From contig JACKLL010000003.1 in NCBI GenBank assembly GCA_024235935.1, positions 186,001-250,000 of the forward strand: 64,000 bases of DNA, given 5' to 3'. The position numbers and the translations under genes are program-made. This DNA comes from Rhodoferax sp. (GTDB taxonomy: Bacteria > Pseudomonadota > Gammaproteobacteria > Burkholderiales > Burkholderiaceae_C). Each line of letters begins with the position of its first letter. Position 1 is the first letter of the stretch. Positions 1 through 9,404 of this stretch are shown here, one piece after another. The notes under the pieces were generated by a model, which was given only the letters and a program-made list of their open reading frames with translations, searched no databases and was not told where the DNA came from.

Positions 1-1131
1 CAGGTTCAGGATGATCAGCATCGCATTGCCGATCCACATCGAGGCGATCAGGCCCCAGAACAGTTCCGGGTTGCTGGTCATGACCTGCGGGCCGGGCTGG
101 ATGTTGTGGATGGTCATGGCACCGACCATCAGCGCCATCACCGCGTTGGGCGGAATGCCCAGCGTCAGCAAGGGGATGAAGGAAGTTTGCGAGGCCGCAT
201 TGTTGGCCGACTCGGGACCCGCCACGCCGCGGATGTTGCCCTTGCCGAATGCAATTTCGCCGGGCTTCATGCGGGCCTTCTTCTCGACCGTATAGGAAGC
301 GAAGGCCGCCATCGTTGCACCACCGCCCGGCAGAATGCCCAGTGCGGAGCCCAGCAGCGTGCCGCGCAGCACGGCCGGCAACATGTTGCGGAAGTCCTCG
401 CGGGTCGGCATCAGGCCCTTGACCTCGGCTGCAAACACCTGGCGCTCGCTCTCGTGTTTGCCCAGGTTGCTGATGATCTCGCCGTAACCGAACACACCCA
501 TACCGATCACGATGAAGCCGATGCCGTCCGTGAGTTCGGGGATGTCGAAGCTGAAGCGTGCCACACCGGAGTTCACGTCGGTACCGACCAGACCCATCAG
601 CAGACCCAGCAGAATCATGCCGACGGCCTTGAGGATGGAGCCCGATGCCAGCACGATGGCGCCGATCAGGCCCAGGATCATCAGCGAGAAATACTCTGCC
701 GGTCCGAACTTGAACGCGACCTCGGTCAAGGGCACCGCGAAGGCAGCCAGCACCAGGGTACCGACGCAACCGGCAAAGAACGAACCCAGGCCAGCCGCCG
801 CCAGTGCGGGACCCGCCCTGCCCTGGCGCGCCATCTGGTAGCCGTCGATCACCGTGACGACGGACGACGCCTCTCCCGGCAGATTGACCAGAATGGCCGT
901 GGTGGAGCCGCCGTACTGCGCGCCGTAATAGATACCGGCCAGCATGATCAGCGCCGACACAGGCGGCAGCGCATAGGTGGCGGGCAGCAGCATGGCAATC
1001 GTTGCCAATGGGCCGATGCCCGGCAAGACGCCGATCAGCGTGCCCAACAGGCAGCCGACGAACGCATACAGCAGGTTGATCGGCGTGAACGCGACGCCGA
1101 AGCCAATCGAGAGATGGGAGAACAGTTCCAT
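1..1131 (-). CDS. tctA: Tripartite tricarboxylate transporter large membrane subunit TctA (C-terminus beyond window)
   Basis: The large membrane subunit of a TTT-family secondary carboxylate transporter. 377 codons are visible out of the usual ~500, and the frame is still open at the left edge. The reading frame starts MELFSHLSIG and carries the TctA hallmarks: a glycine-rich GTLIGVLPGIGP segment near residue 40, AGIYYGAQYGGS near residue 75, and a second motif GILPGGGATMAAF near residue 245. It is a multi-helix inner-membrane protein. tctB lies 10 bp upstream, so the two are co-transcribed. No periplasmic binding protein (TctC) is visible on the upstream side, so the substrate is unknown. 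The ATG at 1129-1131 matches the family N-terminus. Family assignment is very secure; the substrate cannot be told. Confidence 0.95.
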   Translation of the reverse strand, partial: MELFSHLSIGFGVAFTPINLLYAFVGCLLGTLIGVLPGIGPLATIAMLLPATYALPPVSALIMLAGIYYGAQYGGSTTAILVNLPGEASSVVTVIDGYQMARQGRAGPALAAAGLGSFFAGCVGTLVLAAFAVPLTEVAFKFGPAEYFSLMILGLIGAIVLASGSILKAVGMILLGLLMGLVGTDVNSGVARFSFDIPELTDGIGFIVIGMGVFGYGEIISNLGKHESERQVFAAEVKGLMPTREDFRNMLPAVLRGTLLGSALGILPGGGATMAAFASYTVEKKARMKPGEIAFGKGNIRGVAGPESANNAASQTSFIPLLTLGIPPNAVMALMVGAMTIHNIQPGPQVMTSNPELFWGLIASMWIGNAMLIILNL

Positions 1132-1141
1132 GGTTTTCCTC

Positions 1142-1630
1142 TTATCCGGCAATGAAGGCGGGCCACGCCGGGAACTGCAGCTTGAGCGCCACAATGAAGG
1201 TCAGGTAGCACGACACCGCCAGGATGATGGACAGGATCAGCACTTCCTTGAACTTGAACTCCTCGCCCGCAAGCGCGGCGATGAAGGTCAATGCAATGAT
1301 GGCGGCGATCATGCCCATGTAAGGCAGGCCGATGCTGGGCAGGCCGCCCAGCAATACGCCGAACATCAGGTTGGACAGGATGATGAAGAACAGGGGCTTC
1401 CAGGCAAACTTGCCGACCTTGTCGCCGTCCTCGGTCTCGACGACCATGGCGGAAAAGGTCACGGCAATGCCGACGATGGCCATCAGCACACCCAGCATGA
1501 GCGGGAAGTAGCCCGGCCCCATGCGGGCAGCGTCGCCGACCTTGTAGTTGGTGGCGCCCCATGCAAAGGCGATACCGACCACAATGAACAGCAGGCCCGA
1601 GAAAAAGTCCTTCTGACTCTTGATTCGCAT
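1142..1630 (-). CDS. tctB: Tripartite tricarboxylate transporter small membrane subunit TctB
   Basis: A 162-residue small membrane subunit of a TTT-family carboxylate transporter. After a short cytoplasmic start (MRIKSQKDFFSG) it shows four hydrophobic segments, and the family motif ARMGPGYFPLMLG sits near residue 35. Length is typical. It precedes tctA by 10 bp in the same direction. The 177 bp between it and the upstream GspE-type gene probably hold its promoter. TctB helps the large subunit and the periplasmic receptor move citrate-like acids, but nothing in the sequence defines the ligand. Confidence 0.93.
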   Translation of the reverse strand: MRIKSQKDFFSGLLFIVVGIAFAWGATNYKVGDAARMGPGYFPLMLGVLMAIVGIAVTFSAMVVETEDGDKVGKFAWKPLFFIILSNLMFGVLLGGLPSIGLPYMGMIAAIIALTFIAALAGEEFKFKEVLILSIILAVSCYLTFIVALKLQFPAWPAFIAG

Positions 1631-1807
1631 ACACAGTCCCCTCAGTGTTTAGACTGAGCGGGATTGTGATGGCGGACAGTGCCCTGGAAAATGTGGATAC
1701 CACCTACATGACAGTGGCATGACTTTCGTGGCGCTGTCCGCCGGCCGGCCGGATGAGCAGTGACCGGGCTTTGGAAGCAGGCAGCACAAGGCTGCGGCGG
1801 CGGTCGA

Positions 1808-3598
1808 TCAGGACAAGGGTGGCGTCGCGACCAGCACCTCGGCCATCACCGTCGTGCCCTGTGCCACCTGCAAGGCCCCTGCCAGGCGCATCGGACGCAT
1901 GCCGTCCTGGACCGCCTGGCGGCGCAAGGCGTCGATGCTGGGCTCGCGCGTCACGGTCGCCTTGAAGGCTTCCGAGACCACCAGCAGTTCGTACAGCCCG
2001 GTACGGCCCCGGAACCCGGTCATGCGGCAGTCGACGCAACCCACCGGCTTGTATGGCCGATAGGCGCCATTGATCTGCCAGGGCTTGACGAACTCGGTCA
2101 GATCGGCGCGGTTCGCTTCGGTGTCGCGTACCCGGCAATTGACGCACAAGGTGCGGACCAGCCGTTGCCCCAGCACGCCAAGCAAGGTGGCATTGATGAG
2201 GTAGGGCGGTATACCCAGCTCCAGCAGACGGTTCACGGCCGACGGCGCATCGTTGGTGTGCAGGGTGGAGAACACCAGATGCCCGGTCAGCGCCGCCTGC
2301 ACCGCCATCTCGGCCGTCTGCAGGTCACGGATCTCGCCAACCATGATGATGTCCGGGTCCTGGCGCATCAGCGCACGCAGGCCTTCGGTGAAGCTGAAGT
2401 CGAGCTGCGGCTGCACCTGCGTCTGGTTGAACGAGGGCTCGATCATCTCGATCGGGTCCTCGACCGTGCTCACATTCACCTCTTCGGTCGCCACCCGCTT
2501 GAGCGTGGAATACAGCGTCGTCGTCTTGCCCGAGCCGGTCGGCCCGGTGACCAGGATGATGCCGTGCGGCTGGCGCACCAGCGCCTCCCAGCGCTGCGCG
2601 TCGTGCTCGGCGAATCCCAGCGCATCGAGATCCTTGACCGCATTGTCCGGATCGAAGATGCGCATCACCATCTTCTCGCCGAATGCGGTCGGCAGGGTCG
2701 AGATCCGCATCTCGATCTCGTCGCCGCGGGGATTGCGGGTCTTGATACGGCCATCCTGCGGTCGGCGCTTCTCGACCACGTCCATGCGCCCGAGCAGCTT
2801 GATGCGCGCCGTCATCGCATTGAGCACGCCCATCGGCATCTGGTAGACCGGATGCAGCACGCCGTCGATGCGAAAGCGGATCACGCCCTGCTCGCGCCGC
2901 GGCTCCAGATGGATGTCGCTGGCACGCTGGTCGAACGCGTATTGCCACAACCAGTCGACCACCTGCACCACACCCTGGTCGTTGGCATCGAGCTGCTTGT
3001 TCGTCTTGCCCAGTTCGACCAGTTGCTCAAAGCTCGCACCCACATTGGCGCCACCGGTTTTCATCGCCGAGCGAACCGACTTGGCCAGCGCATAGAACTC
3101 CGCGGTGAAGCGCACGATCTCCAGCGGGCTGGCCACCACCCGGCGCACACTGCGCCGCGCCTGGCGCTCGACCTCGGACACCCAGTCGGTGATGAAGGGT
3201 TCGGCGGTGGCAATCACCAGTTCGGTTGGCGTGACCTGCACCGGCAGCACCTTGTGGCGCTCGGCATACGGGGCGCTCATGGCGTCGGCGACCTTGCCCA
3301 CGTCGACCTTGAGCGGATCGATCCGGAGGTAGCCCAGGCCAGCCCGCCTGGCCAGCCACTGGGTCAGCATTTCGATATCCAGTGGCCGACCGTCGGCAGC
3401 CCGGCGCATCGACACGCTGGCCAGCCGCACCAGCGGATGCTGCGCGCTCTCGCCCTGGGAGCAGCGGGCAATGGTGCGGGTCGCCTCGTCGTCGGCGATC
3501 ATGCGGTCATCGCGCAGCCATTCGACCAGGCGGCGCCATTCCAGCGGGCCCGCCGCCGGCACATCCGGGGGAAACCGGGCCTGGGAGCTCACGGTCAT
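1808..3598 (-). CDS. GspE/PilB/PulE-family secretion ATPase
   Basis: A 596-residue hexameric ATPase of the type II secretion / type IV pilus assembly class, acting at the cytoplasmic face of the inner membrane. An N-terminal MshEN-like domain (about residues 55-160) is followed by the ATPase core: Walker A GPTGSGKT at 352-359, Walker B QDPDIIMVGEIRD, and a tetracysteine zinc site (CVNC...CVDC) near the C-terminus. The ATG at 3596-3598 is chosen because it overlaps the stop of the upstream spermidine-synthase-like gene (ATGA) and gives a normal N-terminus; longer starts run into that gene. No other secretion or pilus genes lie nearby, so it is an orphan locus. Whether it serves GspE or PilB cannot be told from one gene. 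Confidence 0.92.
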   Translation of the reverse strand: MTVSSQARFPPDVPAAGPLEWRRLVEWLRDDRMIADDEATRTIARCSQGESAQHPLVRLASVSMRRAADGRPLDIEMLTQWLARRAGLGYLRIDPLKVDVGKVADAMSAPYAERHKVLPVQVTPTELVIATAEPFITDWVSEVERQARRSVRRVVASPLEIVRFTAEFYALAKSVRSAMKTGGANVGASFEQLVELGKTNKQLDANDQGVVQVVDWLWQYAFDQRASDIHLEPRREQGVIRFRIDGVLHPVYQMPMGVLNAMTARIKLLGRMDVVEKRRPQDGRIKTRNPRGDEIEMRISTLPTAFGEKMVMRIFDPDNAVKDLDALGFAEHDAQRWEALVRQPHGIILVTGPTGSGKTTTLYSTLKRVATEEVNVSTVEDPIEMIEPSFNQTQVQPQLDFSFTEGLRALMRQDPDIIMVGEIRDLQTAEMAVQAALTGHLVFSTLHTNDAPSAVNRLLELGIPPYLINATLLGVLGQRLVRTLCVNCRVRDTEANRADLTEFVKPWQINGAYRPYKPVGCVDCRMTGFRGRTGLYELLVVSEAFKATVTREPSIDALRRQAVQDGMRPMRLAGALQVAQGTTVMAEVLVATPPLS

Positions 3599-4353
3599 GG
3601 GACCAGGGGTTTGAGCCCGCGCACCCATTGGGCGGCAGGCAGGCCCCACAGCGCTTCGATTTCCTGGGCGCGCTGGCTCAGCAGCGCGCGCTTGGGGCGG
3701 CTGGGGGTGCGCTGGGCCAGCACCACCGTGTTGCCCTCGCGCGTCGGCTTGAACGGCCAGATGGCGTCCTGGCCGAACACTGCAGCAATCTTCTCGACAC
3801 TGCGCTCGTAGCTCGATGCGCGGCCGAACAGGTTGACGGTCAGGCAGCCATCGTCTGTCAGCAGCCGGCGGCAGTCGGCATAAAAGGCCTGGCTATCGAG
3901 CACCGGGGCGGCCGCATCATGGTCGTACAGGTCGACCTGCAGGGCGTCGATGTTGCCCCACCACTTGGGGTCCTGGATCTCCCGGGCGGCGTCGGCCAGG
4001 ATCACCTTCATGCGGCTGTTGTCGGCCGGCAACTTGAACCAGCCGCGGCAGGCGACCAGCACCTTGGGGTTGATCTCGACCGCCACCGTGTGCATGCGCA
4101 GCACCTACGCAGCAGAACTTGGTCAGCGAACCGGCGCCCAGGCCGAGCTGCATGGCCTGGCGGCCGGGTACGCTGGAGGTTCGACGAACAGCAGCCATGC
4201 CATCATGCGCTGGATGTACTGGTGCACCAGCACCTGAGGCGCGTCGATCGACATCGAGCCCTGGATCCAGATCGAGTCCAGATGCAGGTGCCGGATCGGC
4301 CCCTCGTCGGAGAAATGCACGTCGGCGTGGGAATCAGCAGCAGTCAGGGCCAT
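3595..4353 (-). pseudogene. Spermidine synthase-like methyltransferase fold protein, two compensating frameshifts
   Basis: The conceptual product is about 252 residues and resembles the spermidine-synthase family (SAM-type Rossmann fold), with QLGLGAGSLTKFC as the nucleotide-binding glycine motif and VAVEINPKVL as the acidic motif. The frame is broken twice. Residues 1-60 read from 4353, the glycine-motif segment is in another frame (about 4172 to 4105), and the rest returns to the first frame and ends at 3595. One missing base near 4172 and one extra base near 4105 explain it; the unbroken frame would hit a stop at 4123. It starts 6 bp after tatD ends and overlaps the ATPase gene by ATGA. 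Many of these bacterial homologs are not proven polyamine enzymes. The breaks may be assembly errors. Confidence 0.8.
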
Positions 4354-4359
4354 GGCGCG

Positions 4360-5210
4360 TTATACCAGCAAGGCATGCAGTTTCGGCAGCGCCGCGCAGG
4401 CATTCGCACGGTTGGCCACGGCCAGTTCAGCCGGCGTGATACCGCGCAAAGCGGCCACCACCTGGGCGATCGCCGGCAATTCCCCAGGCTCGTTCGCGCG
4501 CTGGGTCTCTCCGGCGGCGCGGCGTTCGGCGGTCGTATACAGCCAGTGCGGCGGAATGTCGGGCGCGTCGGTCTCCAGAACCAGCGCCGACACCGGCAGT
4601 TCCACTGCCAGGCGGCGCAACTGTAGCGCCCGCTCGTAGGTGACGGCCCCGCCGAAACCGAGCTTGAAGCCCAGGTCCACGAAGTGGTCCGCCTGCTGGC
4701 GGCTGCCGGCAAACGCATGGGCAATGCCGCTCCAGCGCGGACCGGTGGCCGGCGCCAGCGCCCGCAAGCCCCGCAGCAGCGGTCGGCCGAGCGGCGCACA
4801 TGCAGGACAACCGGCAGGCCGTGCTTGCGTGCCAGGCGCAGCTGCGCCATATAGAAGTGTTCCTGGCGTTCACGCATCTCCGGCGTGCACAAGGCCGGGA
4901 CGAAAAAGTCCAGCCCGATCTCGCCAACCGCCACCAGGCGGGGGTCGTCACGCGCGTCCTGCAGCGCCTGGTCGAGCAACTGCAGGTCGCCATCGGCGGC
5001 CTGCGGTACGAACAGCGGATGGATGCCCAGCGCATAACTGTCGCCGGCCGCATGCGCCAGGGCACGTACGGCCGCAAAGTTGCCGACTTCCACCGCCGGG
5101 ATCATGCAATGCACGACGCCCTGCGCCCGCGCACGGGCACGCACCTGAGGCACAGCGCCGGCAAACTCCGGCGCATCCAGGTGGCAATGGGTATCGATCC
5201 AGTCGTACAT
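4360..5210 (-). pseudogene. tatD: TatD-family metal-dependent hydrolase, frameshifted
   Basis: TatD-family deoxyribonuclease/hydrolase (TIM barrel with a bimetal site). Seen: the N-terminal metal motif DTHCHLD (residues 6-12), GEIGLDFF with its metal-binding Glu near residue 97, LPVVLHVRRS near 135, HAFAGS in the second part, and LETDAPDIPP with the metal-binding Asp. The frame breaks near 4773-4781: after VRRSADR the protein continues one frame over. A single missing base in the CAGCAGCGG tract explains this, and restoring it gives 284 codons. All catalytic motifs are conserved on both sides, so either decay is very recent or the sequence is wrong. It is followed at 6 bp by the spermidine-synthase-like gene. 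Confidence 0.88.
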
Positions 5211-5331
5211 ACAGGGAAAACCCTCTCATTCGGCCGCAGGCTTTGACACTAGATTGTCATGGGACTGTCACCACCGCCCACTACGCTTGTGTCTCCGCGA
5301 CAAGCCATTTTCATCCACCCTAGGAATCACC

Positions 5332-6396
5332 ATGAAAACCAGAATTTCCCTCGTTGCGGCCGCGCTGGCCGTTGCCCTGTCGGGCGCCGCCCATGCACAG
5401 GAAAAAACGCTGCGACTGCTGACCTGGGCCGACTACGTGCCGGCCGAGGTGAAGGCGCAGTTCGAGAAGGAAAGCGGCTACACGGTCGAGATCACGCTGT
5501 CCAACAACGAGGAGATGATCTCCAAGCTGCGCGCCACCGGCGGTGCCGGTTTCGACCTGGCCCAGCCATCGCAGGACCGCATCACCGGGCCGCAGCAGGA
5601 ATTCAAGATCTACAAGCCGATCGACCTGTCCAAGATCAAGTCGGACCAGTTCATCGCGTCGATGCTTGCCGCCACCAAGAAGAACACGACATTGGCTGGC
5701 AAGGTTTACGGTCTGCCGCACATCTGGGGTACCGACGGCCTGGTGGTCAACACCAAGCTGGCCAAGATGAGCAACTACCCGGATCTGTGCAAGGCCGAAT
5801 ACAAGGGCAAGACGGCAGTGCGGCTGAAGCGTCCGACGCTGCTGGCCTTTGCGTTCGCCGCCGGCAAGGATCCGTTCGCGCTCTACAACAACCCCAAGGC
5901 CTACAGCGCGCTGATGGACGACGTGGGCAAGACCATGATCGCCTGCAAAGGCAACCTGAAATTCTTCTGGGACAACAAGGACCAGCTGCTCAATGGCATG
6001 CGCACCGACGAGATCGTCGGCGCGATGATGTGGGACACCGGCGGCTGGAAGCTCAACAGCGAGAAGGCTGACATCCAGTTCATCGCGCCCAAGTCCGGCG
6101 CGCTGGGCTGGATCGACACCTTCGCCATTCCGGCCAAGGGCAAGAACGATGCCGCCGCCTACGCCTGGATCAACTTCAACATGCGGCCCGAGATCGCGGC
6201 CAAGGTGTCGGCCTCGGCCGGCAACTTCACCGCCTCCAAGGGCGCCGACAAGCTGGTCGACGAAAAGCTCAAGGCCCAGTTTGCCGCCAGCTTCCCGCCA
6301 GCGGCGCTGGACAACGTGAAGTGGTACCCGGCAGTGCCGGCGGGGCTGGAGGAGATCGAAGGCCGCGTGCTGGACCGCATCAAGGCCGCCAACTGA
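5332..6396 (+). CDS. Polyamine ABC transporter periplasmic binding protein (PotD/PotF-like)
   Basis: Extracellular solute-binding protein of the spermidine/putrescine class, 354 residues. It opens with a clear Sec signal peptide (positively charged MKTR, hydrophobic core, AHA-Q cleavage region near residue 23). The mature protein begins EKTLRLLTWADYVPAEV, the usual PotD/PotF strand, and contains GTDGLVVN and NKDQLLNGM. First gene of a complete four-gene operon with ATPase and two permeases in tight order. The ATG at 5332 is preferred because upstream in-frame residues are not signal-like. The family is secure; putrescine, spermidine or another cation cannot be separated by eye. Confidence 0.92.
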   Translation: MKTRISLVAAALAVALSGAAHAQEKTLRLLTWADYVPAEVKAQFEKESGYTVEITLSNNEEMISKLRATGGAGFDLAQPSQDRITGPQQEFKIYKPIDLSKIKSDQFIASMLAATKKNTTLAGKVYGLPHIWGTDGLVVNTKLAKMSNYPDLCKAEYKGKTAVRLKRPTLLAFAFAAGKDPFALYNNPKAYSALMDDVGKTMIACKGNLKFFWDNKDQLLNGMRTDEIVGAMMWDTGGWKLNSEKADIQFIAPKSGALGWIDTFAIPAKGKNDAAAYAWINFNMRPEIAAKVSASAGNFTASKGADKLVDEKLKAQFAASFPPAALDNVKWYPAVPAGLEEIEGRVLDRIKAAN

Positions 6397-6414
6397 GCCC
6401 GGCGTCCCCTCCGG

Positions 6415-7524
6415 ATGCCCCAAGCCGACCTTGACGTCCGGCGTGTCGCCAAGCGATATGCCGGACTGACCGCGGTTGACGAACTGTCATTCTCCGTCGA
6501 CCGCGGCAGCTTTTTCTCCATCCTGGGCCCGTCGGGCTGCGGCAAGACGACCTTGCTGCGCATGATCGCCGGCTTTCTGGCGCCCGATTCGGGCGACGTG
6601 CTGATCGGCGGCCAGTCCATGGCCCAGGTTCCGCCCAACCGGCGGCCGGTCAACATGGTGTTTCAGCATCTGGCGCTGTTCCCGATGATGAGCGTCGCCG
6701 AGAACGTCGGCTACGGCCTGGCACGCCGCGGCCTGCCGAAGAAGGATGTCGCACAGCGCGTCGGCGCCATGCTCGAGCGCGTCGGCCTGCCCGGCTCGCA
6801 GAACAAGCGGGTCGACCAGCTCTCGGGCGGCCAGAAGCAGCGGGTCGCCATCGCACGCTCGCTGGTGCTGGAGCCCACCCTGCTGCTGCTGGACGAGCCG
6901 CTCGGCGCGCTCGACCTCAAGCTGCGCGAGCACATGAAGATCGAACTCAAGCAACTGCAGGCCGACTTCGGCACCACCTTCGTCTACATCACGCATGACC
7001 AGTCCGAAGCCCTGGTGCTGTCCGACCACGTCGCGGTCATGAACAAGGGCCGGTTCGAGCAGGTGGGAACGCCGCAGTCGTTGTATTACGAGCCCCGGAC
7101 ACCGTTCGTCGCCGGATTCGTTGGCGCCAACAACCAGATCCCGGGCCGGGCCAGCCAGGTCAGCGGCGACCTGGTCGAGCTGACGACGGACAAGGGCCTG
7201 CGCCTGTTCGCCCGGCGCATGGGCACGGTCGAGACCGGCGCCGCAGCCACCGCCTTCGTGCGGCCCGAAGTGGCGACGCTGGCGCGCACCCTCGATGCGC
7301 TGCCGGCGCAGCAGCCGCGCTTTGCCGCCACCGTGGCCAGCCTGCTGTTCGATGGCGCCAACTCCGCCGTGCTGGTGCACGAGCAGCAGTCCGGCACAGA
7401 GTTCCACATCGCGCTGCCGCAAACCGGACAGTTCGCGGATCTGCGGGTTGGCGAATCCATCGCCTTCGGCTTCGACCCGGAACGCGCGCTGTGTTTCGCG
7501 GCTGCGCCAGCCGCGGCGCCCTGA
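6415..7524 (+). CDS. Polyamine ABC transporter ATP-binding protein (PotA-like)
   Basis: 369-residue ABC ATPase. Walker A GPSGCGKTT (about 38-46), Q-loop in VFQHLALFPMM, signature LSGGQKQR (about 139), Walker B LLLLDEPLGALD, switch His in YITHDQSEA. The C-terminal ~130 residues form a TOBE/OB domain as in PotA and MalK. It follows the binding protein by 18 bp and precedes the permeases by 16 bp. It powers import of the ligand caught by the upstream binding protein. Confidence 0.93.
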   Translation: MPQADLDVRRVAKRYAGLTAVDELSFSVDRGSFFSILGPSGCGKTTLLRMIAGFLAPDSGDVLIGGQSMAQVPPNRRPVNMVFQHLALFPMMSVAENVGYGLARRGLPKKDVAQRVGAMLERVGLPGSQNKRVDQLSGGQKQRVAIARSLVLEPTLLLLDEPLGALDLKLREHMKIELKQLQADFGTTFVYITHDQSEALVLSDHVAVMNKGRFEQVGTPQSLYYEPRTPFVAGFVGANNQIPGRASQVSGDLVELTTDKGLRLFARRMGTVETGAAATAFVRPEVATLARTLDALPAQQPRFAATVASLLFDGANSAVLVHEQQSGTEFHIALPQTGQFADLRVGESIAFGFDPERALCFAAAPAAAP

Positions 7525-7540
7525 ACCGGATGCCCGAGCC

Positions 7541-8401
7541 ATGACCCGCAACCGCCTGCTGCTGGGCCTGCTGATGGCGCCGGCCCTGCTGTGGCTGCTG
7601 GGTCTGATCGTGCTACCCCATGTCGACCTGGCCATCCTGTCGCTGCGGGCACGCGTGGCGCCAGGTGAATACGCCCCCAGCCTGCGCCAGTACGAGACCT
7701 TCATCGACGAGCCGCTGTACTGGCACACCTTCGTCCGCACCGCGCTGATGTCGATGATCGCCACCGGGCTGACGCTGTTGCTGGCGTTCCCGATCGCCTG
7801 GACCATTGCCAAGATCGCCCGCGGGCGCGCTCGCTCGCTGATGTTCGTGGCCTGCCTGATCCCGTTCTGGGTGTCGGAGACCGTGCGTACGCTGGGCTGG
7901 ATGATTCTGCTGCGCGAGTCCGGCGTGCTGCCGGCGCTGCTGGTCAGCCTGGGGCTGACCGACGTACCGGTCGAACTGCTGTACCGCGACGCGACGATCC
8001 TGGTCGGCCTGGTCTACACCTCGATGCTGTTCATGGTGGTGCCGCTGATCGGCGCGCTCGAGAGCCTGGACGACGCGCTGATCGAGGCCGCCTACGACCT
8101 GGGCGGCAACGGCTGGTCGATCCTGCGCCAGATCATCATCCCGCATGCGGCGCCGGGCATCGTCGCCGGCTGCATCGTGGTGTTCATGCTGACGCTGGGC
8201 AACTACCTCACGCCGACGCTGCTGGGCGGCAAGAACTCGCTGTGGTTCACCGAGCAGATCTACACCCAGTTCATCACCCGCTTCAACTGGGAGCAGGGTG
8301 CGGCCTTCGGCTTCCTGCTGCTGGTACTGTCGAGTGCCATCGTTTGGCTGGGCCTCAAGCTGTCCGGCCAACAGTTCGGCGAAGTGATGCGGCGCACATG
8401 A
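7541..8401 (+). CDS. Polyamine ABC transporter permease (PotB-like)
   Basis: 286-residue inner-membrane permease with six predicted helices. The ABC-permease EAA loop is visible as IEAAYDLGGNGWSILRQIIIPHAAPG, which docks on the ATPase. The ATG at 7541 gives a short N-terminus going straight into the first helix. Its stop overlaps the next start (ATGA at 8398-8401), so the two permeases are translationally coupled. Confidence 0.92.
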   Translation: MTRNRLLLGLLMAPALLWLLGLIVLPHVDLAILSLRARVAPGEYAPSLRQYETFIDEPLYWHTFVRTALMSMIATGLTLLLAFPIAWTIAKIARGRARSLMFVACLIPFWVSETVRTLGWMILLRESGVLPALLVSLGLTDVPVELLYRDATILVGLVYTSMLFMVVPLIGALESLDDALIEAAYDLGGNGWSILRQIIIPHAAPGIVAGCIVVFMLTLGNYLTPTLLGGKNSLWFTEQIYTQFITRFNWEQGAAFGFLLLVLSSAIVWLGLKLSGQQFGEVMRRT

Positions 8402-9258
8402 TCCCGTCCCTGCCCCGTCCCCCCTGGCTGCGCGGCGCGACCGTCGCGTACGCGCTGCTGTTCTTCGCCTTCCTGTTCCTGCCGCTGCTGGTCGTGGCAG
8501 TGTTCGCCTTCAACGATGCGCCGTATCCGGCGCCGCCCTGGCGCGGCTTCACGCTGGACTGGTTCATCGGCGGCGCCGGGCCCGACCGGGTCGGCCTGTT
8601 CGCGGACGGACCGATGCTGGCCAGCCTGTGGACCAGCGTCGTCGTGGCCTTGTGGGTGACGCTGCTGTCGGTGCTGGTGGGTACCGCCAACGCCTTCCTG
8701 CTGGAGCGCGCCAGCTTCAGGGGCAAGGCCGCGATGTCGATGCTGATGCTGGCGCCGCTGGTGATTCCGGGCGTGATCCTGGGCATCTCCATCCTGGCCT
8801 TCGCCAGCCGGCTGGCCCAGTTTGCCGACGACACCTGGGGCCTGGAGCTGGAGTTCCTGCGCCCCGGATTACCCCTCGTCGTGCTGGGGCAATTTTCGTA
8901 CATCGTCTCGATCGCGACGCTGACCATCAGCGCACGGCTCAAGCGTTTCGACCGCACGCTGGAAGACGCCGCCTACAACCTGGGCGCCTCACGCGCAGCC
9001 GTGCTGTGGACCGTCACCCTGCCCTACCTGCGACCGTCGCTGATCGGCGCTGCGGCGATCGCCTTTCTGATGTCGTTCGAGAACTTCAACACCACGCTGA
9101 TGCTGGTGGGCTCCGACCCGCCGCTGACGGTGATGATGTACGGCCGCATGCGCGAAGGCGCCACCCCGGTGCTCAACGCGGTGAGCCTTTTCCTGATGCT
9201 GGCCTCGGCGGCCATCGCGCTGGTGCTGATGCGCCGCGCGCGCGATCCGCAGGCCTGA
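8398..9258 (+). CDS. Polyamine ABC transporter permease (PotC-like)
   Basis: Second permease of the operon, 286 residues, with about six hydrophobic helices and the EAA-type motif EDAAYNLGASRAAVLWTVTLPYLRP. The ATG at 8398 overlaps the previous stop by four bases. With the three upstream genes it completes a canonical binding protein, ATPase, permease, permease importer. The 146 bp to the next gene suggest the operon ends here, though no strong terminator hairpin is obvious. Confidence 0.92.
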   Translation: MIPSLPRPPWLRGATVAYALLFFAFLFLPLLVVAVFAFNDAPYPAPPWRGFTLDWFIGGAGPDRVGLFADGPMLASLWTSVVVALWVTLLSVLVGTANAFLLERASFRGKAAMSMLMLAPLVIPGVILGISILAFASRLAQFADDTWGLELEFLRPGLPLVVLGQFSYIVSIATLTISARLKRFDRTLEDAAYNLGASRAAVLWTVTLPYLRPSLIGAAAIAFLMSFENFNTTLMLVGSDPPLTVMMYGRMREGATPVLNAVSLFLMLASAAIALVLMRRARDPQA

Positions 9259-9404
9259 TCCGCCCTGTCTGGCCGCAGCCGACCGGACCGGCGCAGGCCG
9301 CAAACACCCCTGAATTTGCTCCGGCCCAAAGTCGCCACGTGCACAAACGCGGGAACCGTGATACCGTCATTTTCAATTGTTCAACCCTTGCCCCAGGTGA
9401 CACG

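Noticed and set aside
1760..3811. Long open frame on the plus strand opposite the GspE-type gene
   Set aside because: It mirrors a well-supported ATPase gene; high GC makes antisense frames long, and its protein is His/Arg/Gln-rich with no domain.
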